Program-made: the position numbers and the translations under genes
The notes under the pieces: generated by a model
Seen by the model: the letters and a program-made list of their open reading frames with translations, nothing else
Databases searched by the model: none
Told to the model about the DNA's origin: nothing
Part shown: in pieces, positions 60,462 through 64,000 of the stretch
How positions within the stretch are numbered: the first letter of the stretch is position 1
Layout: every line of letters begins with the position of its first letter
Assembly (NCBI GenBank): GCA_003339415.1
Contig: PDHQ01000010.1
Location: forward strand, 353,342 to 417,341
Length of the DNA: 64,000 nucleotides
Source of the DNA: Ophiocordyceps camponoti-saundersi (nom. inval.)
Taxonomy: Eukaryota; Ascomycota; Sordariomycetes; Hypocreales; Ophiocordycipitaceae
Direction of reading: 5' to 3'

Positions 60462-60978
60462 TGTCGAATGTATTGCCGCTTTCCACTTCTCAACAGAGCT
60501 CTTCCCTTCCGCTCACTAGGCGAATTCAGGGGTGGGGGTTTGTCAAAGGAACCGACAGAGCTTTATCTCTTTGTTGGACCGTCAGTCACCCCCCTACGTG
60601 CTATTTTCTTGGATGATTCGTAACCCTTTGTCAGTATTCCAGCGCGGGCTTTACTAACCCTGTCAACTGAGAGTGTGGCGCTCTAATCTTGTGGCAATCA
60701 AAGCATTTGCCCGTGACGGGAAGGCTCATCGCTGCAGCGTTCCGAAGGGCTGTCGTTAATTATCCAGGGGCGGTGAACGGACGCTGCTTGTCGTAACGTT
60801 GGTTGTCAGATTCACGGGCGGGCGGCGAGTTGACCAGGAGCCCACCCCCACGCTCGAGGGCCAACCAATTAACGAATGACATGGGCGGCCCGAGCCTCCA
60901 TGGCTCGCTGCAGTGCTTCGCAGTCAAAAGCGTCGCCTGCCGTCTGTTCCGTTCTTCCCAAACACAAAAGTCGACAGG
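60462..60978. other. Spacer between kinase pseudogene and DUF7924 gene
   Basis: 517 bp, no gene recognised. It would carry the promoter of the downstream gene. Confidence 0.5.
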
Positions 60979-62703
60979 ATGCCCATGGTTAACGCGAGGA
61001 TGCTGATCCCTGATGATTCTCAGCGCAGTCGTCCATCCCGTAAGCGCCAAAAATCTCGGGCAGCCGAAGGAGAAGAAGAAGAAGAAAAAGAAAAAGAAGG
61101 AGAAGAACCAGCAGAATCAGAAGAGGTAGGTTCATCAGGGCCAAAGAAACGGAGGCTCGCCTACCCGTCCTCTCATACGCCGCAATTCTGGGGGGGCTTG
61201 TCGACGAAATACTTAACGGCCACCGCCCTGCGAGTACTAAGACAAAGACTCAGCCAGAGGAAGAAGAAGACGGAACATCTCGTCGAACCAAGGCGGAGCC
61301 CTCGTCTGCGTGCTGCTGCCCTCGCTGCGGAACTCGACGTTGATCAAGTACTGGCAAGCGTTTGTCCAACACGGCTGAAGCGCATCAAGAGATTTGCCTC
61401 CCACGGCGGTCCTGACCTCCGCGACTTGAGAGGGGTAAGGATTACATTGCCGCTTATTGGGGAACATGAGATCTAAAGAGTTGTACAGTTCACCCTCGCC
61501 AAGTACTTCGAAATGGTCAACTTGCAACGTCTTGGGCGCCGGAAGCGTCGTGGGCAAATACCAGAACAGGGCATTCCAGATGTTGAACAGGGCATTCCCG
61601 ATGATATAATCACGCCGACGAGTGCAACGGGACCGTACGATCGTAACTTCCAGCAGCATCTCATCGACCATGGCGTCTATCCCGACAGGTACAGGTATCC
61701 GGATGGGCGAGCGCTGCCACGGCCGGCAAACCTGCAAGACATCAGAGATGCTCTGCGTCAACCACGAGAATCGCTCTCCCCTTCACAAATGATGGAAGAC
61801 AAGTTTGAAGAGTTCCAACAGGCCGTTGCAGATGCGTTCAAAGAAAGCCATGTCATCGCCGACATCGTGCCTCTGATCCAAGGAAATGTGGAAGATGGAA
61901 GAGGTCTCATACGCCAAACGGCTTTCAAGAACTTGGACCATTTGACCAACGGTTCGATCATTGCAGCGAGCCCTGACTTCTGTTACGGTGCCCGTCCCGA
62001 ACAGCTTGACCGGAGGGTACGGAAGGCACTATGTGGCCAAGTCATTCCGTCCACGCAGGCAGACCTTGCCATCGCACCAAACTACTTTATCGAAGTGAAG
62101 GGGCCGGAGGGACAGCCAAGCGTGGCGCAGCGCCAGATCTTATACGACATGGCGCTGGGAGAAAGAGGTCAAACGGCGCTCCTCAGCGTGGGTGAAGCCG
62201 AGACGGTCTACGACGAGCGCGCGCACACCCTCGGTTATACCTACCACGAGGGGATGATCAAGATCTACGCCATTCACTTGATCAAGCCCTCTACGGCGGG
62301 GAAACCTCCAGAAAAGGTGTTGACCTTGGTCGATTCCTACAGCTTGGTCGGGGACGTGGAGACGTTTTGCAAAGGGATCGCGGCCTGTAGGAATGGAGAG
62401 GACTGGGCGAAGCGACAGAGAGACCTGATCATCGCACGAGCAAACGAAAGGGCGGCCTCTCTGGCACAAGGCCACAGTCGGAGAGATGGCTCGGCCTCTC
62501 TTGACGGCGGAGAATCGGCAGCCGTCGATGAGGGGGAGCGCGGCCGGTCGAGCAAGGATGACGGACCATCTAGTCACGACCGGGACACTTGTGCAGACGA
62601 GCCGTCGATGGATTTTCGGCCCAAGAAACGGGTCGGGAGGGGGTCGGGGGACAAGGTTGGGACGCGACAGGTTCGGCAGACGAGGAAGAAGAGGAGATTA
62701 TAG
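60979..62703 (+). CDS. DUF7924-type protein with PD-(D/E)XK-like signature
   Basis: Exons 60979-61434 and 61489-62703 (intron GTAAGG...CAG, 54 nt) encode 556 aa. A basic and acidic low-complexity N-terminus (a run of E/K near residues 25-50) leads to SSHTPQFWGGLSTKYLTATA and a second basic stretch; these starts are usual in the large filamentous-fungal family with DUF7924. The conserved core, about residues 255-470, contains IRQTAFKNLDHLTNGSIIAA, SPDFCYGARPEQLDRRVRKA, PNYFIEVKGPEGQPSVAQRQ and a DWAKRQRDLIIARANERA helix. D315 and E354-V-K356, after strand-like segments, resemble a PD-(D/E)XK nuclease site; this is my inference. The C-terminus is disordered and ends in basic residues (RQTRKKRRL), a plausible nuclear signal. 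Confidence 0.85.
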
Positions 62704-62747
62704 AAGAAAGATGGTTGGGATGTAGAAGGAGGACGTTGTACGGAGTT

Positions 62748-62837
62748 GGCAGGTAGGTAGGTTTGTAGGTGGTAGGTAGGTAGGTAGGTAGGTAGGTAGG
62801 TAGGTAGGTAGGTAGGTAGGTAGGTAGGTAGGTAGGT
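62748..62837. repeat. (TAGG)n tetranucleotide array
   Basis: More than 15 TAGG units with one short interruption, 45 bp after the DUF7924 gene. Shorter copies recur at 63035, 63140 and 63165-63187. The unit is TAGG, not the fungal telomere unit TTAGGG. Confidence 0.95.
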
Positions 62838-63373
62838 GACGATTCTCGTGGCAAGCGAGGTGGCAGATGGTTTGTACGGACAAGCAGAGCGGAGGGAAGT
62901 AAGTGAGCAGCGTTCGGTGAGGACAATGGGGTGGTGGTGGGCGGTGAATAGCAGCTGAAGTTGGGGTTGGGGTTTGGAGAAGATGAGTGGTTGATCAGCT
63001 TGTATGTATGTATGTGTGTTTATATGTGCGTTATGTAGGCATATATGTAGGTAGGCAGACAGGCGGGAGAGCGGTTGGCGATATAGGGCAATCCGAGAGT
63101 CGATATAGATAGACATACATGTAGATATATACGGAGTGTAGGTAGGTAGTAGGTATGCAGATGTATGTAGGTAGGTAGGTAGGTAGGACTGCCAATAGGC
63201 TTTGTTGCCATTCCGAGGCTGCTATGCGGGCTTGTATGTGACTGTATGGTATATCAAGACGGATGCTCGCCATCGTCAAGCTCGAGGTTTAAAGAAACAC
63301 ATCCCACACATACATACATGCATACCTAATCTATCGTACATATGTATATATGGATGTCCATGTCTCTATCAAC

Positions 63374-63405
63374 TTGTGTATATATATATATATATATATA
63401 TATAC
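63374..63405. repeat. (AT)n microsatellite
   Basis: About 14 AT units. Confidence 0.95.
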
Positions 63406-63868
63406 TGATCCCCTTGATCTCTTGTACGGGATAACTGTGGCTTTTTATCCATATATACCAGTTACATACATACATACAGCAGGATATGCATGCATGTCAT
63501 ATGCACAGACAAGGGGCCTGCAGGACAAACCCTCCATCTCAGCATCTGCCATGGTCGGTCGAGTCTCCCTCCTCCCTCCCACACTGATCCCCGCTTCGTC
63601 CGTCCGTCCGGATTCCACAACCAAACCAACCCACTCGGCGACCCAAAGTCAACCTCTTCCTCAAAGCTCCTTATTCTTCCCCTTCCCCTTTCCCTTTCCC
63701 TTTCCCTTCCCTTCCTCCCCCGCAGGAAAATAAACGCCGCACATATACGGAATAAAACATACCTACGGAATACTACCTACTTACACATGCATACATACAT
63801 AGGTATGCATAACCTAAACCACTCTCTACGTCCGTACTCGCCTCCTCCATCTCTTCGCCTTGTCTTAT

Positions 63869-63913
<45 letters not shown>

Positions 63914-63939
63914 CCCCCCCGCCGCCCCCCCCCCCCCAC
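63869..63939. repeat. Oligo-C tract
   Basis: About 65 C residues with a few interrupting G, near the window end. Confidence 0.95.
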
Positions 63940-64000
63940 CAAAACCAGAAACCAACAGCCTTGCGATTTATACCCCCACTTTCGCACTTTTCTCACCGAC

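Larger units (their letters stand above)
62704..64000. other. Microsatellite-rich end of window
   Basis: 1.3 kb without a recognised gene. It holds TAGG/TATG tetranucleotide arrays, an AT repeat, TTTCCC units near 63675-63710 and a long oligo-C tract. Confidence 0.7.

Noticed and set aside
62748..62837. TAGG array considered as telomere or interstitial telomere
   Set aside because: The unit is TAGG rather than TTAGGG; it is a common tetranucleotide microsatellite recurring through the window.

Overview
The window looks like nuclear chromosomal DNA of a filamentous ascomycete (Pezizomycotina), probably a Sordariomycete. The evidence is the gene content (CFEM and BYS1-like secreted proteins, an expanded-type SRPK kinase relic, a DUF7924-type protein), many short introns (about 45-100 nt) with GTANGT-like donors, CTRAC/CTGAC branch motifs and YAG acceptors, and the intergenic TAGG/TACC microsatellites. 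The genus call is inference. I found no tRNA, rRNA, CRISPR array or intact transposon. Gene models were built by hand by joining frames across introns; exon sums were checked to be multiples of three.

Left part (1-16 kb): an Rtp1/TANGO6-like HEAT protein cut by the window edge (-), a secreted App1-like phosphatase-fold protein (+), a glutamine-rich protein (-), the DEAH helicase Prp43 (-), the arginine methyltransferase PRMT5/Hsl7 (+) and alanine-glyoxylate aminotransferase (+). Middle (17-39 kb): exportin Crm1 (+), the DEAD-box helicase Spb4 (-), a LENG1-like Cir_N splicing-type protein (+), two small conserved fungal unknowns, a KxDL (Kxd1) protein (-), a CFEM membrane protein (+), mitochondrial ribosomal protein uL22m (-), cytochrome c oxidase subunit Cox9/VIIa (+), a divergent pair made of a small unknown (-) and an XRCC2-like RecA-fold protein (+), and a CECR5-like HAD hydrolase (-). 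A 4.5-kb gene-poor stretch (38.5-43.0 kb) holds what looks like a decayed coding region.

Right part (43-64 kb): a Crp1/Mdg1-like CBM48 protein with long internal repeats, a RNF10/Mag2-like RING protein, the U3 snoRNP protein Mpp10, the NASP/Hif1 histone chaperone (-), a BYS1-like secreted protein, a metallo-beta-lactamase-fold hydrolase (-), an APC-family permease, an SRPK-like kinase pseudogene that has lost its ATP-binding lobe, and a DUF7924-type protein with a PD-(D/E)XK-like signature. The window ends in microsatellites and a long oligo-C tract.

Functional themes: Prp43, Spb4 and Mpp10 all act in ribosome biogenesis; Crm1 and Rtp1 in nuclear transport; Prp43 and the LENG1-like protein in splicing; uL22m and Cox9 in mitochondria. 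They are interspersed housekeeping genes, not an operon-like cluster. The most unusual locus is 59.1-62.7 kb, where the dead SRPK-like kinase sits directly upstream of the DUF7924 protein. Other notable points are a predicted natural leptomycin-B-resistant Crm1, a GC-AG intron in SPB4, a stop-free 57-nt intron that an annotator would read through, and an XRCC2-like protein without a Walker A motif.
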